DNA from: Deltaproteobacteria bacterium
GTDB lineage: Bacteria; Myxococcota_A; Polyangia; JAAYKL01
DNA: 64,000 nucleotides
Reading direction: 5' to 3'
NCBI GenBank assembly: GCA_030595125.1
Contig: JAUVDV010000008.1
Location: 1 to 64,000 of the forward strand
The notes below the pieces were generated by a model. The model worked only from the letters and a program-made list of their open reading frames with translations, ran no database searches and was not told where the DNA came from. Both the position numbers and the translations under genes were made by a program. Below are positions 9,017 through 17,748 of this stretch, one piece after another (positions within the stretch are counted from its first letter, which is position 1; every line of letters starts with the position of its first letter).

Positions 9017-10066
9017 TCAGGCGGCCACACGACGCAGGATTTCCATCAACTTGTCCATCTCCTTGCGGGCCGAGAATTTCTGCACGTGCCGGCTCCCTGC
9101 CTCGATCATCTCTTCGCGCTTGTCGGGATCGTCGAGGATCTCGATGGCTTCCGCCCAGAGGTCCACGTTGCTCCCGTCGTCTATGAGCATTCCCCCATCT
9201 CCCACGGACTCCAGCAGCCCGCCTGTCCTCGATGCGATTACCGGAACCTTGTTGTACATCGCTTCGAGGGCCACTCGCCCGAACGGTTCCTCCCACTGGG
9301 AGGGCACTATGAGGGTTCGCGTCATCATGTAAATGGTGGCAATATTGGGTGATCTTCGAGCGTGGACAAGGTTTCCGGAACGGGACAGGGCTATTCCGTG
9401 GGCCTCCGGATCGATGAAGCCCTCTACAAAGAGGAACGGCCGCTTGGGGAACTTCTTCATGACCAGGGTGTGGGCGACATTCAGTCCCTTGTGGGGCAAC
9501 GGGTTGAAAAATGTCACGTACGGCCCGGTGACTCCTCCCGAATCCACGTCATTCCAGTCGGGTACCGGATAGACGACCTCGCAATCTACGGACCAGAGAT
9601 CCCTCACGCGTCCGGCCATGAACTTGCTGTTGGATACGACAGCGGCGAGCCGGTTCTTGACATTGTCGAACAGGGGGAGGGTTCCATCGATATCGTGTAC
9701 GTAGAGCACCACCGGCAGATCAAATTGCCCGAACAGTCTCACCATGCGAGAGATATCGTCCGCTCCGCAACTCGGCTCCGGGCAGGATGTCAAAACCACA
9801 TCGGGCTTGAACTCCTTTACCGTTTTCTCCAACTGGCGGATGAAATCGCTGGAAACGAGACACACCTGTATCCCCTCTGCCTTGTAGTCTCGCTGCCTCG
9901 TTCTGTTGTCAATATCCGGCGCCACGATACCCTGGACTCGAACCTCGACACCACGGGCCTTCAACCGCCTTGCAAATTCGTGATTGGCGATATCCGCCCC
10001 GCTCACCGAGGTGGGGTACCACCATCTGTGTTGCGCGATGAGAACTTTCAGCCTGGTTTTGGACAA
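9017..10066 (-). CDS. GT4-family glycosyltransferase
   Basis: About 349 residues long, this is a GT-B fold glycosyltransferase of group 1 (GT4). The N-terminal Rossmann half opens 'KVLIAQHRWWYP...GADIANHEFARRL'. The C-terminal half has the donor-binding E-x7-E motif in 'EEPFGRVALEAMYNKVPVIAS' and 'TGGLLESVGDGG'. The sugar donor and acceptor are unknown. Two TTG starts are possible: one overlapping the upstream stop (10084), and one at 10066 with GGAGGG four nt before it, which I prefer. It is co-directional with the MTHFR fusion upstream. Confidence 0.85.
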   Translation of the reverse strand: MSKTRLKVLIAQHRWWYPTSVSGADIANHEFARRLKARGVEVRVQGIVAPDIDNRTRQRDYKAEGIQVCLVSSDFIRQLEKTVKEFKPDVVLTSCPEPSCGADDISRMVRLFGQFDLPVVLYVHDIDGTLPLFDNVKNRLAAVVSNSKFMAGRVRDLWSVDCEVVYPVPDWNDVDSGGVTGPYVTFFNPLPHKGLNVAHTLVMKKFPKRPFLFVEGFIDPEAHGIALSRSGNLVHARRSPNIATIYMMTRTLIVPSQWEEPFGRVALEAMYNKVPVIASRTGGLLESVGDGGMLIDDGSNVDLWAEAIEILDDPDKREEMIEAGSRHVQKFSARKEMDKLMEILRRVAA

Positions 10067-10080
10067 AAGACCCTCCGAAT

Positions 10081-11949
10081 TCAACGATTCCGAACTGCTT
10101 CAAGGACTCTGATGGCCGACTTGATCCGTCCGAACGGCGCCGTTACCTGTATCCCCTGTATGTGATCTTCCACCTTCGCGAGAATCTCCTTGGCGATGCG
10201 CTCGCCCTCCTCCCGCTCGTCTTTTCTTGTGTGGGCGGCTGCCATACGTTCGAGCACCGCCTTTGGAACCGACACCCCGGGAACTTCGTTTGCGAGAAAC
10301 TCCGCGTTCCGAAGGCTTTGCAGCGGCCAGATTCCGGCGATCACCGGGATTTTCAGGTCGTCGTCGAGCCTTTCGAGGAACGCGAGTAGTTGATCAGCGT
10401 CAAAGACCGGCTGCGTGACGGCCATGTGGGCCCCGGCCTCGACCTTCCATCTGAAGCGCGCGATCTCCTTTTCCAGATTGATAGCAGTCGGATTGATCCC
10501 GACCGCCACGAAGAACCCGGTGGGCTGTCCGATGGGGCGCCCGCTCAGATCCATCCCGTTGTTCAGCCTGGTTACCATGTTGGTCAGGCCGATGGCGTCC
10601 ACGTCGAACACCGCCGTTGCCTGCGGGTAGTCGCCCATGATGGGCGGATCACCCGTTATAACCAGCAGGTTGTGAAGCCCCAGGGCGTACGATCCGAGAA
10701 GATCGGACTGCATCCCCATCAAATTCCTGTCCCTGCAGGCGTAGTGCATGACTGTTTCGATGCCGACCTCCCGCTGGATCAACGTCGCCATGGCGAGGGG
10801 CCCCATGCGAGCCGAAGCGCGCGGTCCGTCGGGGATGTTGATCGCGTCGAAGCCGGCGTAGTGCATTGTGGTGGCGCTCTTGAGGATCTTTTTCAGATCC
10901 CAGCCCCTGGGCGGCGCCAGCTCGACGGTCGCGACGAACTTACCTGACTTTATCATGCTGGCGAGCCGGGAGCGCTGCGCCACCGGAACTGTTTCCCGGG
11001 GCTCCGCCGTCTTGTCTGCCTTCTCGATGGTCGGGACGCTCAGAGAGCGCTCCTCCCCGGTTACCTGGCGTATCGACGCGGCCATGGCGCGGATGTGTTC
11101 GGGAGTAGTCCCGCAGCACCCGCCTATTATCCTGGCGCCAAGCCTGGCGAAGCGGCGAGCGTAGTTTGCCATGTAGTCGGGCGAGCAGACGTAGATCGTG
11201 CGGCCCTCCACCTCCGTGGGCAGGCCGGCGTTAGGCATTACCAATATGGGGACTTTGACCGCCGCGCGCATCTTCTCCAGCGGTTCGAGCAGCTGTCTGG
11301 GACCGACGGAGCAATTGACTCCAACCACATCGGCGCCGCTACTTTCCAGGATCCGGGCGAAGCTGCCGGGATCAGCGCCGAACAGAGTGTTGCCCTGCTG
11401 ATCCACGGTCATGGATGCGATGACCGGAAGATCGATCCCCGCTTTTTCCCTCAGCTCGCGCACCGCAACAAGGGCCTGTCGGATCTCGTTGAGGTCCGTG
11501 AAGGTCTCCAGGATGATGGCGTCCACGCCTCCCTCGACGAGCCCTTCGATCTGCTCTTTGAACGCGTCAGTTGCCTCAACAAGAGAGGTGGGACCCCACG
11601 GTTCAACACGGACTCCGAGGGGGCCGACGGATCCGGCCACGAGCACATTGTCGCCGGCCGCCTTGCGGGCGAGCTGCGCCCCGACGCGGTTTATCTCGAC
11701 AACCCGGTCCGACAGGTCGTGCGACGCCAGCTTGTAGCGATTGGATCCGAAGGTGTTGGTCTCCAGGACCATGGCCCCTGCCTTTGCGAACTCGGAGTGG
11801 ATCTGCAGGATCATGTCGGGATCGGTGAGGTTGAGCTGATCGAAACAACGGTTGATGAAAACACCCTTGTCGAACAGGGTCGTTCCCATCCCGCCGTCAA
11901 AGACGATTATGGTGCCTTCCTCGAGCAATTTGCGAAATCGATTGTCCAT
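10081..11949 (-). CDS. bifunctional homocysteine S-methyltransferase / methylenetetrahydrofolate reductase
   Basis: This 622-residue two-domain protein is like Bacillus YitJ. Residues 1 to about 300 form a homocysteine methyltransferase barrel with 'FDGGMGTTLF' and the zinc ligands in 'GVNCSVGP' and 'GGCCGTTPEH'. Residues about 335-620 form an MTHFR domain with 'VELAPPRGWDLKK', 'HYACRDRNLMGMQSDLLG' and 'VITGDPP'. It would reduce 5,10-methylene-THF and pass the methyl group to homocysteine, making methionine. It is the first gene of the minus-strand run down to 6.3 kb. Confidence 0.93.
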   Translation of the reverse strand: MDNRFRKLLEEGTIIVFDGGMGTTLFDKGVFINRCFDQLNLTDPDMILQIHSEFAKAGAMVLETNTFGSNRYKLASHDLSDRVVEINRVGAQLARKAAGDNVLVAGSVGPLGVRVEPWGPTSLVEATDAFKEQIEGLVEGGVDAIILETFTDLNEIRQALVAVRELREKAGIDLPVIASMTVDQQGNTLFGADPGSFARILESSGADVVGVNCSVGPRQLLEPLEKMRAAVKVPILVMPNAGLPTEVEGRTIYVCSPDYMANYARRFARLGARIIGGCCGTTPEHIRAMAASIRQVTGEERSLSVPTIEKADKTAEPRETVPVAQRSRLASMIKSGKFVATVELAPPRGWDLKKILKSATTMHYAGFDAINIPDGPRASARMGPLAMATLIQREVGIETVMHYACRDRNLMGMQSDLLGSYALGLHNLLVITGDPPIMGDYPQATAVFDVDAIGLTNMVTRLNNGMDLSGRPIGQPTGFFVAVGINPTAINLEKEIARFRWKVEAGAHMAVTQPVFDADQLLAFLERLDDDLKIPVIAGIWPLQSLRNAEFLANEVPGVSVPKAVLERMAAAHTRKDEREEGERIAKEILAKVEDHIQGIQVTAPFGRIKSAIRVLEAVRNR

Positions 11950-12036
11950 GGCGAGCCGTTTACTACCACGAAAACAAGTGGACGACCAATGAGTAAAGGA
12001 AGTGACGCTTCTTCAAATAAGAGCTTGCTGAAATCC

Positions 12037-13179
12037 TTACCCGCCGTGCACCACGGCCCACGCCCACCCATCGAAATGGAGCACGACCGGCGCGACCTCA
12101 GAGTTCCCGGTTGCAATGCCCCCCACAGCGTAAACGTCGTTGGTCCCACCATCCTGGCCAGTCGCCGATTCCGTCCCCCAGACGTCAATCAGACAAACCG
12201 GTTCGTCGAGTTGGGTTACCGTCCAGGCGACACCATCGTAATGTGCGACTGTACCCTTGTCGCCAACGACAAACACGTCATCTGAAGTGCGTGCCCAGAC
12301 GCCGTAGAGCGGGATATCGGTTGCGATGGAATCGACGCTCCATGTCGATCCGTCGAAGCGGTAGATCTGGCCGTGCTTTGAAGGAGCGAACAGCGCGCTT
12401 CCCGCTCCCCGGATGCCGTAGGACATCTCCCGTTCGCCGGACGCGCCGAACACCTCGGTCCAGGTATTCCCGTCGTACCTGATCACTCCACCACACCTGC
12501 TCTCTAGATCCGAAACACATGGTTCTCTACTACCAGCGACGAACACAGCACCGTCCCCGTTATCCCAGACGCCGGTCAAGAAACTGTCCTCGTACAACTC
12601 ATGGGCATCGACCTTGCTCCATGTCGATCCGTCGAAACGCTGAATCATACCCCACCACCCCACGGCCCATACATCGTCCGGCACGCCGCTCCAGACTCTG
12701 ACAAACCTACCCGCCCCGGTCCCGCCGGCCAGGTCGCTGGCGGTCCAGGTTGCCCCATCGAAGTGATTGGCGATCGGCGACTGCGTCCCCACGTCGTCTG
12801 GACTGTAGAATGTGGCATTGATCCCCACCGCCCAGACATCGTCTGCCTCCGAGCCCCAAATCCCAAAGATGTCATCGCCGACTTCGGTTTCGGTCCACAC
12901 GTCACCATTGAAATGAGCCATGACACGCCTGCCACCGACCCAAACATTATCTGTTGCGCTACTCCAGACGGCCTGGAAACCATTATAACACTCCGTAGAC
13001 ATCGGCGGATCGGTTGTACCTGTCCCTGTGTCGCTGTCCGTCTCTGTACCCGCATCAATACTCAAGGAGGCGCTACTCCAACAGCCCACTGTTGCTATAG
13101 CTTGCAACAGCAACACGATAACTGGCTTCACAGCGCTGGTTCGTGGACAGACGTAGTTTGGGAATGGCGTCAGCGACAA
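12037..13179 (-). CDS. secreted lipoprotein with WxxxxDDVWAVG propeller repeats
   Basis: The 380-residue lipoprotein has a long N-region, a hydrophobic core and the lipobox 'ATVGC' (Cys33), then a Ser/Thr/Asp/Gly-rich stalk. About six repeats of the type 'GIWGSEADDVWAVG...HFDGATWT' follow, a beta-propeller-like repeat common in Myxococcota lipoproteins. No catalytic motif is seen. The start is a TTG at 13179 with GGAGGGG five nt upstream; a GTG at 13131 would give a shorter signal peptide but has no ribosome binding site. It is probably an outer-membrane surface protein. Confidence 0.75.
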   Translation of the reverse strand: MSLTPFPNYVCPRTSAVKPVIVLLLQAIATVGCWSSASLSIDAGTETDSDTGTGTTDPPMSTECYNGFQAVWSSATDNVWVGGRRVMAHFNGDVWTETEVGDDIFGIWGSEADDVWAVGINATFYSPDDVGTQSPIANHFDGATWTASDLAGGTGAGRFVRVWSGVPDDVWAVGWWGMIQRFDGSTWSKVDAHELYEDSFLTGVWDNGDGAVFVAGSREPCVSDLESRCGGVIRYDGNTWTEVFGASGEREMSYGIRGAGSALFAPSKHGQIYRFDGSTWSVDSIATDIPLYGVWARTSDDVFVVGDKGTVAHYDGVAWTVTQLDEPVCLIDVWGTESATGQDGGTNDVYAVGGIATGNSEVAPVVLHFDGWAWAVVHGG

Positions 13180-13487
13180 AGTTGCCCCTCCAGAAGGTAT
13201 TGTATCGAAAGATGAGGTTGGAGGCAGGCGAAATTTCAGCTCAGTCCGCTAAATAGAGCCATACATATGAAAGGCGGCCCCCCTCGCCCTGAAAAGGTGC
13301 CAGTCATCTTTATTCTTTTTTTATTACGCGATGTTAGACCCCTGTTAGTCTTGTGTTGTCAAACGTCCAGGTCACCCGCCCAGAATTTTTCGACGAGCAT
13401 GCGCCAGGGAAAGACATTGATTTCACCGCCGATGATTTGACCTATCGGGACAAATTATCGGCGCCAGGACGTCCTGGTGGGTCAAAA
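13180..13487. other. intergenic region with an inverted copy of the GGCACC repeat
   Basis: There is no gene in these 308 bases. Positions 13288-13320 match, on the minus strand, the right half of the 67-bp repeat at 22.5 and 23.0 kb (GAATAAA..TGACTGGCACC..TTTCAGG). A perfect 14-bp palindrome CCAGGACGTCCTGG lies at 13464-13477, just beyond the stop of the next minus-strand gene. Confidence 0.6.
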
Positions 13488-15719
13488 TTAAAGAACGCAG
13501 CGGCCGCCGATGACGGGTGAGGTGTCAGCTGGATCGTGCTTGTCGCGTTTGGCTGTTCTGAAGGACGAGTCGAACATGCTGATGAATGATCCGCCACGGA
13601 TGATCTTGTCGGTGCCGGTGGCCGGGCCCGTCGGATCGGAACATGTTCCAATTCCGCAATCCCCCAGAGCGCCGGAATACCAGTCCAGGGTCCATTCGGA
13701 GACGTTGCCCGCCATATTCTTCATGCCGAATGACGTGGTGGGTTTTGTTCCGACCGAGTCGGTGCCGTTGTTGCCACATCCGGGAATGGTCTCCGTCATG
13801 ACCGCGAGAGTGCAGTCGGGGGCCGGAACGCCGCCCCATGGGTAAATCCAGTAAGTGTCAGCAATGCCGTCGTGGTCTCCGCGCATCGTACGTTCCCACT
13901 GGGCTTCCGTGGGAAGGTCTCCACCCAGATACTGGCAGAATTCCCGCATTCCGTCCCAGTCGATGCAGTTGATCGGATGATCGCCCTTGGAGGAGACTCC
14001 GAAAGTGCACTCTGCGCTCGAGCCCAGATGGGTCGTAGAGCACACGCCGGCGGTTACGCAGGTCTGATACATGTCGGCGGTAACTTCGGTGTCCATTATC
14101 CAAAAGCTGCTCAGGCTGACGGAATGGCGTTGTTCGTCGAAATCACACGCGGAGTCGAAACTCGAGTTGCAACCAAGCGTGTGGTTTCCGGCGGGGACAT
14201 TGATCCAATTCACTCCGGGCAAGGAGATCGGGGCACATTCGTTTGCCGTGTTGCAAGTAAATCCCGCTCCACAGGTGCCGCAGTTGAATCCCAGGACAGT
14301 TCCACACTCGGCATCTTCACAGGCGTTCACGCATGTGCCGCTCGCATCGCATCCGAACTCCGAGCCGTATGAGGAGCATTCTCCACAGTCGATTCCCAGG
14401 AAGGTTCCGCACTCGGCGTCTTCGCAAGCGTCGACACAAGTGTGTTCCTCGCAGGCGAAGGTATCGCCGAGGAATGTGCATTCGCCGCAATTGACGCCCA
14501 TGACGAAGCCGCATTGCGCCTCCTGGCAGACGTTGACGCACTGGTTGTTCTCGCAGGTGAAGTCGTCACCCATGGTGGAGCAATCTCCGCAGTCTACGCC
14601 GTGTGCGTAGCCGCACTCTATGTCAGGGGTACACGCTTCCTCGCATACGAAATCACCGGTGCAGAATTCCATTGAATTGCAGGCTCCGCAGGGGATCCCT
14701 TCCACCGAGCCACACTCCTTGTCACCGCACGGAAACGCCACCAGCTCCGGATCACAGCCCACGATGTCAAATCCGGTCGCGTTGTAATAGACATCCAGGC
14801 TGCCGGTGGCGCCTTCTCTTGTTGCCTTGATGGTGAGACTCCGTTCGCCCGAGACTCGCGGACTGCAAAGCGCCAGCAGGTAATGAGAGTTGGCGTGATC
14901 CTGGATTTGTTGTGTCACGGCAGCGAACGCAGCAGCGAGCTTGTCGGCGTTCTGGGCCCATTCGAACCCGGTCTTGCCGAAGGCCAGGAGCTCCTCCTGG
15001 TTTACGTCGCCACCCAGCCCGACGGTGTACACAAGCGAGTCGCTGTTGTTGACGGTGGTTTTGGCCGCGTCGAAAGTCGAGGCCATCGCCTCGTCTGTTC
15101 CGTCGGTGAAGAGCACCAGGGCGCTGCCCCCCAGAGTGTCGTCGATCTCCACCGTATCGAGTATCTGTATTGCCTTCTGAATGGACCCATAGAGGTCGGT
15201 CGTGCCGAGCCCTCCACTTTCTCCGAGGTCGTCCAGGGTCGTATCAAGGAGTGTTTCGTTGACAGTGAAATCCTGCATCAGGGTGAAGTACGCGGGGCCG
15301 GCGAACCGGTAGATAGCTACATTGTGTCCCTGATTTATGAGCGAGTGAACCAGGTTTCGTGCCGCGCTCAGCATCGGCTGCAGGTTGCCGCTCGAAACGA
15401 TAGAGTCCGACATGTCCAGCAGGAGCAAGGTGTGCATTTCAAAATCTATCTGCTGGGTCAAAATGGGCGCCACGTCACCTTCTGACTTGAGCGCCTGGTC
15501 GTCCAGCTTGAGGCTGATGTTACTGTCGGTCAGGTCGGCGATGGGTTGTCCGTCGCACGTGGAAGCCTGGAAGACAGTGCGCACTCCCGCCGGGGCAACA
15601 GTGTTTGTCTGGAGTTCGGTGAGTTTGATACAGCCGCCGCCGGATCCATCCTCCTTGCCACACCCGCAAAGAGCCGCGGACAGGACCAGGATAGTAGTCA
15701 TGATAAGTTGGGTTTTCAT
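13488..15719 (-). CDS. VWA / Cys-rich repeat / FGE-like lipoprotein
   Basis: This is a 743-residue mosaic lipoprotein. It has a signal and lipobox 'ALCGC' (Cys20). A VWA domain covers residues about 95-280, with MIDAS 'LLDMSDS', 'GTTDLYG' and 'LFTDGTDE'. Five Cys-rich units of about 34 residues follow (pattern ECGxxxGxxCGxC...C....CVxxC, about 330-500). A C-terminal formylglycine-generating-enzyme-type domain covers about 505-743 ('GDLPTEAQWE', 'MAGNVSEWT', 'IIRGGSF', final 'GGRC'). The two copper-binding Cys of true FGE, after GGS near the end, are Ser here, so the domain is probably a binding module. The ribosome binding site GGGAGGA supports the start. Confidence 0.85.
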   Translation of the reverse strand: MKTQLIMTTILVLSAALCGCGKEDGSGGGCIKLTELQTNTVAPAGVRTVFQASTCDGQPIADLTDSNISLKLDDQALKSEGDVAPILTQQIDFEMHTLLLLDMSDSIVSSGNLQPMLSAARNLVHSLINQGHNVAIYRFAGPAYFTLMQDFTVNETLLDTTLDDLGESGGLGTTDLYGSIQKAIQILDTVEIDDTLGGSALVLFTDGTDEAMASTFDAAKTTVNNSDSLVYTVGLGGDVNQEELLAFGKTGFEWAQNADKLAAAFAAVTQQIQDHANSHYLLALCSPRVSGERSLTIKATREGATGSLDVYYNATGFDIVGCDPELVAFPCGDKECGSVEGIPCGACNSMEFCTGDFVCEEACTPDIECGYAHGVDCGDCSTMGDDFTCENNQCVNVCQEAQCGFVMGVNCGECTFLGDTFACEEHTCVDACEDAECGTFLGIDCGECSSYGSEFGCDASGTCVNACEDAECGTVLGFNCGTCGAGFTCNTANECAPISLPGVNWINVPAGNHTLGCNSSFDSACDFDEQRHSVSLSSFWIMDTEVTADMYQTCVTAGVCSTTHLGSSAECTFGVSSKGDHPINCIDWDGMREFCQYLGGDLPTEAQWERTMRGDHDGIADTYWIYPWGGVPAPDCTLAVMTETIPGCGNNGTDSVGTKPTTSFGMKNMAGNVSEWTLDWYSGALGDCGIGTCSDPTGPATGTDKIIRGGSFISMFDSSFRTAKRDKHDPADTSPVIGGRCVL

Positions 15720-15751
15720 TGCATCCTCCCTTCGGAAGTCCGTATCCCTTG

Positions 15752-17431
15752 TTAAGGCGTGAAGACGTCTCGGTATGTGAGAAGAAGACCGGCGATTTCA
15801 TTGAGATCAGAGTCCGAGCCGAGACTCGCCGATGCCGTCAATACATCGGCCTGGGCGCTGTCGATCATCGCGACTATCGTGGTGTAATTGGCCGGGTTGT
15901 ACATGAGTGTCTGGATTTCCTTCAGCGTCTGCGCGTACCGGATGATCGCGTCACCTTTTGTCATTTGCTGGCTTGTACTTACGAGCAGAGCACCGACAGT
16001 GTCTGTCGTCGTCTCCGAACTTGGCATGAGAGATATGGGATCCTTGTAAGTGGCAGTCGCCGTAATCTGATCGCCTGGGCTGACAGGAAGCGGTCCACAG
16101 AGATCGATGAGCTGATGGAATACCATCGTGTCATTGGGAGAAAGGTGCTGCGGTTCCACTGCCGATGAGCTCGTGGAGTAGGATTCGCCGTGGAACTCTT
16201 CGATGAACCAGCCGGTGGGAAGGGTTAGCGCAACCTGAACATCTTTCGATGCGACCTCCAGGTTGGCGAGGAACCTCGATTCGTCGCCGAACATGGCGGC
16301 TGCTTCGGTTGTAGTGTCAACGTAAATGTAGGCGCCCTTGCCCGCGTCGGTGACGTCGTCCATGAGAGTGTCGTTGTAGCCAAGGCCGGTGCCGACGCCT
16401 GTCAGGTAGATGCCCTGGGTCATGGAGTCGTCGGCCATCTGCGCGATTAGGGTCTGGGTGAGGATGCCCGCCGTCGCGACCCCGTCACTGATGAGGACGA
16501 CCCGGTTGATCCTGGAGTTGGAGAAGCTGGCTTGCGCTTTGAGGTAAGCGGTCTGCAGGCCCTGGTGCAGGTCGGTTCCGCCACCGCCTGCGGTGATGCC
16601 GTTGATGACAGTGAGGAAAGTGGGATCGTCGGGGCCGATGACTATGTGAGAGTCGAGAAGTACGGTGGTTAAAGTATTCCACTTGATAATGGAGACCGTG
16701 TCGCCGTCTATCAGGTTGCCCGCGATGGCTGTGCACACTGCCTTGAGCCTGGTCAGGGGGGGGCCGTTCATGGAACCGGATGTGTCCAGCGAGAAAACGA
16801 GGTTGAAAGGGCGTCGCGTGGCGTTGGTCATTTCCGGAGAGCTGACGCCGATTTGAAGTGCGTAGGAACCGCTTTCGCCGGGGTTGGTGACCCGGAGATC
16901 CTGGACGACGTTCACATGGCCCGGGGCTGCGGGGGTGTAGTCGAAATTGTAGTAATTGAGGTATTCCCAGGTGCGAACTTCGGTGTTTACCCAGGAGCCG
17001 GCGTTGATCAACTTTCTGGCGATGACCGGTGAGGCCATGGAGTTGGAGTCGTCGGCGGACAGGTAATATGTGAACTGAACTGTGGGATCGCAGGATGAAT
17101 CGGTGTCGGTATCCGTGTCGGTGGATGTGTCGGTATCAGTATCGGTATCAGTATCGGTATCAGTATCGGTATCAGTGTCTGAATCAATATCGATGTCGGT
17201 ATCTGTGTCAATATCCAGATCAGAGCCGGAGTCAGTGTCCGTGTCCGTGTCGGAATCGGAATCCGTGTCGGTGTCTACGTCCATGTCAGAATCCGAGTCG
17301 CTATCCCCGTCCGAACCGGTGCCGAACAGTGAACTCCCCGTTTGAGAGTCCGAGTTATCGGAACATCCCAGTACAATGAGGGACAGAAAAACGGTTACTG
17401 CCAGAATGGCCGTTGATTGTATGTGTTTCAT
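15752..17431 (-). CDS. YfbK-like VWA lipoprotein with Asp-Ser/Thr stalk
   Basis: This 559-residue lipoprotein starts at 17431, where AAGGAG lies 6 nt upstream and a lipobox 'LIVLGC' (Cys23) follows. Residues about 39-112 are almost only Asp alternating with Ser/Thr/Ile/Val, an extended acidic stalk. After it come a YfbK-type N-terminal region ('YLSADDSNSMASP', 'VRTWEYLNYYNFDY'), a VWA domain with intact MIDAS 'FSLDTSGSMNG' (about 213), 'GGGGTDLHQGL' and 'LISDG', and the DUF3520-like tail. A close paralogue lies at 20.9 kb with the same order of parts. The function is unknown; VWA domains bind ligands through the metal site. Confidence 0.85.
   Translation of the reverse strand: MKHIQSTAILAVTVFLSLIVLGCSDNSDSQTGSSLFGTGSDGDSDSDSDMDVDTDTDSDSDTDTDTDSGSDLDIDTDTDIDIDSDTDTDTDTDTDTDTDTDTSTDTDTDTDSSCDPTVQFTYYLSADDSNSMASPVIARKLINAGSWVNTEVRTWEYLNYYNFDYTPAAPGHVNVVQDLRVTNPGESGSYALQIGVSSPEMTNATRRPFNLVFSLDTSGSMNGPPLTRLKAVCTAIAGNLIDGDTVSIIKWNTLTTVLLDSHIVIGPDDPTFLTVINGITAGGGGTDLHQGLQTAYLKAQASFSNSRINRVVLISDGVATAGILTQTLIAQMADDSMTQGIYLTGVGTGLGYNDTLMDDVTDAGKGAYIYVDTTTEAAAMFGDESRFLANLEVASKDVQVALTLPTGWFIEEFHGESYSTSSSAVEPQHLSPNDTMVFHQLIDLCGPLPVSPGDQITATATYKDPISLMPSSETTTDTVGALLVSTSQQMTKGDAIIRYAQTLKEIQTLMYNPANYTTIVAMIDSAQADVLTASASLGSDSDLNEIAGLLLTYRDVFTP
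17095..17317. repeat. low-complexity hexamer-type repeat encoding the Asp-Ser/Thr stalk
   Basis: About 220 bp of GTCGGT/ATCAGT/GTCCGT-type units encode Asp-Thr and Asp-Ser dipeptides on the minus strand. Such arrays expand and shrink by slippage, so stalk length probably differs between strains. The antisense SVSVSV frame is a by-product. Confidence 0.85.
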
Positions 17432-17748
17432 GGCTGACTCCTTCTCACGATGGCAAGTTGCTCGCTCCGTGCTCATGCAATTAAGCAGGATGTGTGCCAT
17501 TGAGATTGCCGAACCGGCATGCAGGGAAAAAGGTTCAACATAACATGTAGATGGCGACGGGAAGAGCCGCGTTAGACCGTGCCAAAGTGTGCCACTGAAC
17601 CTGGCACAGTGCTGAGATCGTGTTGTCGTCGGTGCTCGTCCACTGATTGCACGGTGCCGGTTCACCGATTGTACGGTACCGGTTCAGTGATTGCGGACAA
17701 CAGATGGATCCGTTGACCGATGGTGATTGCGCACTTATGGTGTGCTCG
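17432..17748. promoter_or_regulatory. divergent intergenic region with 22-bp tandem direct repeats
   Basis: This lies between the minus-strand VWA lipoprotein and the plus-strand ribF operon. Two full copies and a partial third copy of a 22-bp direct repeat (YGATTGYACGGTRCCGGTTCA plus one base) start at 17644, 17666 and 17688. Such helically phased direct repeats upstream of an operon look like a regulator site. A GTGCCAAAG...CTGGCAC element lies at 17580-17608. Confidence 0.55.

Noticed and set aside
17082-17379. Plus-strand frames rich in Ser-Val and Tyr-Gln-Cys over the stalk region
   Set aside because: They are antisense to the Asp-Ser/Thr stalk of the VWA lipoprotein and owe their length to the hexamer repeat; they have no start signal or recognisable domain.
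17432-17748. FMN riboswitch before ribF
   Set aside because: The conserved RFN blocks (AGGGxA...GxGGxG type) are not visible; only direct repeats are present.
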